40,729 bases of DNA from Bacillus subtilis (GTDB lineage: Bacteria > Bacillota > Bacilli > Bacillales > Bacillaceae_C), in contig NZ_VTQV01000039.1 of the NCBI RefSeq assembly GCF_008764245.1, positions 1 through 40,729 on the forward strand. Direction: 5' to 3'. Numbering within the stretch: position 1 is the stretch's first letter; each line of letters starts with the position of its first letter. Under the pieces are notes generated by a model that was given only the letters and a program-made list of their open reading frames with translations, was not told the DNA's origin and searched no databases. This document shows positions 40,636 through 40,729 of the stretch, in pieces. A program made the position numbers and the translations under genes.

Positions 40636-40729
40636 TGGGGGGTTAGCCTTCGCGGTCTTGATTTTTGATATATTCCTTTATTACTGATATCGGTGCTCCC
40701 CCTGTTGTAAGCAGAAGGTAGCTTTTACT
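40594..40729 (-). mobile_element. IS200/IS605-type insertion sequence (partial)
   Basis: The end of the element lies about 40594-40598. A subterminal hairpin of the kind recognised by Y1 transposases follows: GCGAAGG (40598-40604) pairs with CCTTCGC (40647-40653), CCCC with GGGG, and AAATGCG with CGCATTT around one base. The transposase C-terminus is encoded on the minus strand next to it. The other end is off the window. No target duplication is expected for this family. Confidence 0.85.
40643..40729 (-). CDS. tnpA: IS200/IS605 family transposase TnpA (C-terminal 28 codons)
   Basis: Minus-strand frame open at the window edge, ending at TAA (40645 to 40643). It reads SKSYLLLTTGGAPISVIKEY followed by IKNQDREG. 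The pattern SYxxxTxGGAPxxxIKxYIxxQ is the C-terminus of Y1 (HUH) transposases of the IS200 group, which cut and join single-stranded DNA. The catalytic HUH motif and Tyr lie upstream, outside the window. The stop codon lies inside the end hairpin. Confidence 0.85.
   Translation of the reverse strand, partial: SKSYLLLTTGGAPISVIKEYIKNQDREG

Overview
The window reads as a low-GC, endospore-forming Firmicute of the family Bacillaceae. The central part follows the well-known Bacillus order ybaK - cwlD - salA - gerD - kbaA - pdaB - tRNAs - sigW - rsiW - cdaA - cdaR - glmM. Shine-Dalgarno sites are strong throughout. Candidate sigma-W and sigma-G promoters, a SAM-I riboswitch and MntR-like boxes agree with that placement. 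Genus and species cannot be fixed from the sequence alone.

Layout. (1) 1-6300: pyruvate formate-lyase (minus strand) with a 31-bp-periodic operator-like array upstream; a manganese ABC importer (ATPase, permease, lipoprotein) behind a promoter carrying an MntR-like box; the remnant of a second binding-protein gene; an unknown lipoprotein. (2) 6400-11450: sporulation and germination block (ybaK, cwlD, salA, gerD, kbaA, pdaB), interrupted after cwlD by a 322-bp element with terminal inverted repeats. (3) 11540-14290: seven tRNA genes in two clusters without rRNA, an AI-2E family membrane protein, paired 80-bp repeats, and a 55-codon Spo0E-like phosphatase gene. (4) 14430-19370: sigW-rsiW and the c-di-AMP / cell-wall precursor operon cdaA-cdaR-glmM. 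glmS is not next; instead there is a terminator and seven tandem 52-bp repeats. (5) 19768-28630: metI under a SAM-I riboswitch, a methyltransferase, the radical-SAM gene yfkAB, a TIMP-like surface protein, an unusual relative of ATP synthase subunit c, a chimeric duplication joining a MATE-gene leader to the yfkAB 3' end, hsp20, a MATE transporter and an SRPBCC protein. (6) 28764-30250: mntH, a second manganese importer with its own MntR-like box. (7) 30450-37360: a galactan/galactoside operon (ganR, ganS, ganP, ganQ, ganA) without the galactanase gene ganB. (8) 37385-40729: a methyltransferase, a blaI-type repressor and a class A beta-lactamase without blaR1 between them, and a HAD hydrolase gene broken by an IS200/IS605-type element that runs off the window.

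How the genes work together. Two manganese importers appear to answer to one Mn sensor. The sigma-W stress regulon regulator sits upstream of the c-di-AMP synthase and its regulator, which precede the peptidoglycan-precursor enzyme GlmM. Sporulation control (KbaA, a Spo0E-like phosphatase) and spore germination (CwlD, GerD, PdaB) are clustered. The gan genes form a repressor plus importer plus beta-galactosidase unit. The clearest unexplained signals are the 52-bp tandem array with its recurrent SD-ATG micro-ORF, the duplicated leader/yfkAB chimera, the c-subunit-like protein, and the MITE-like repeats.
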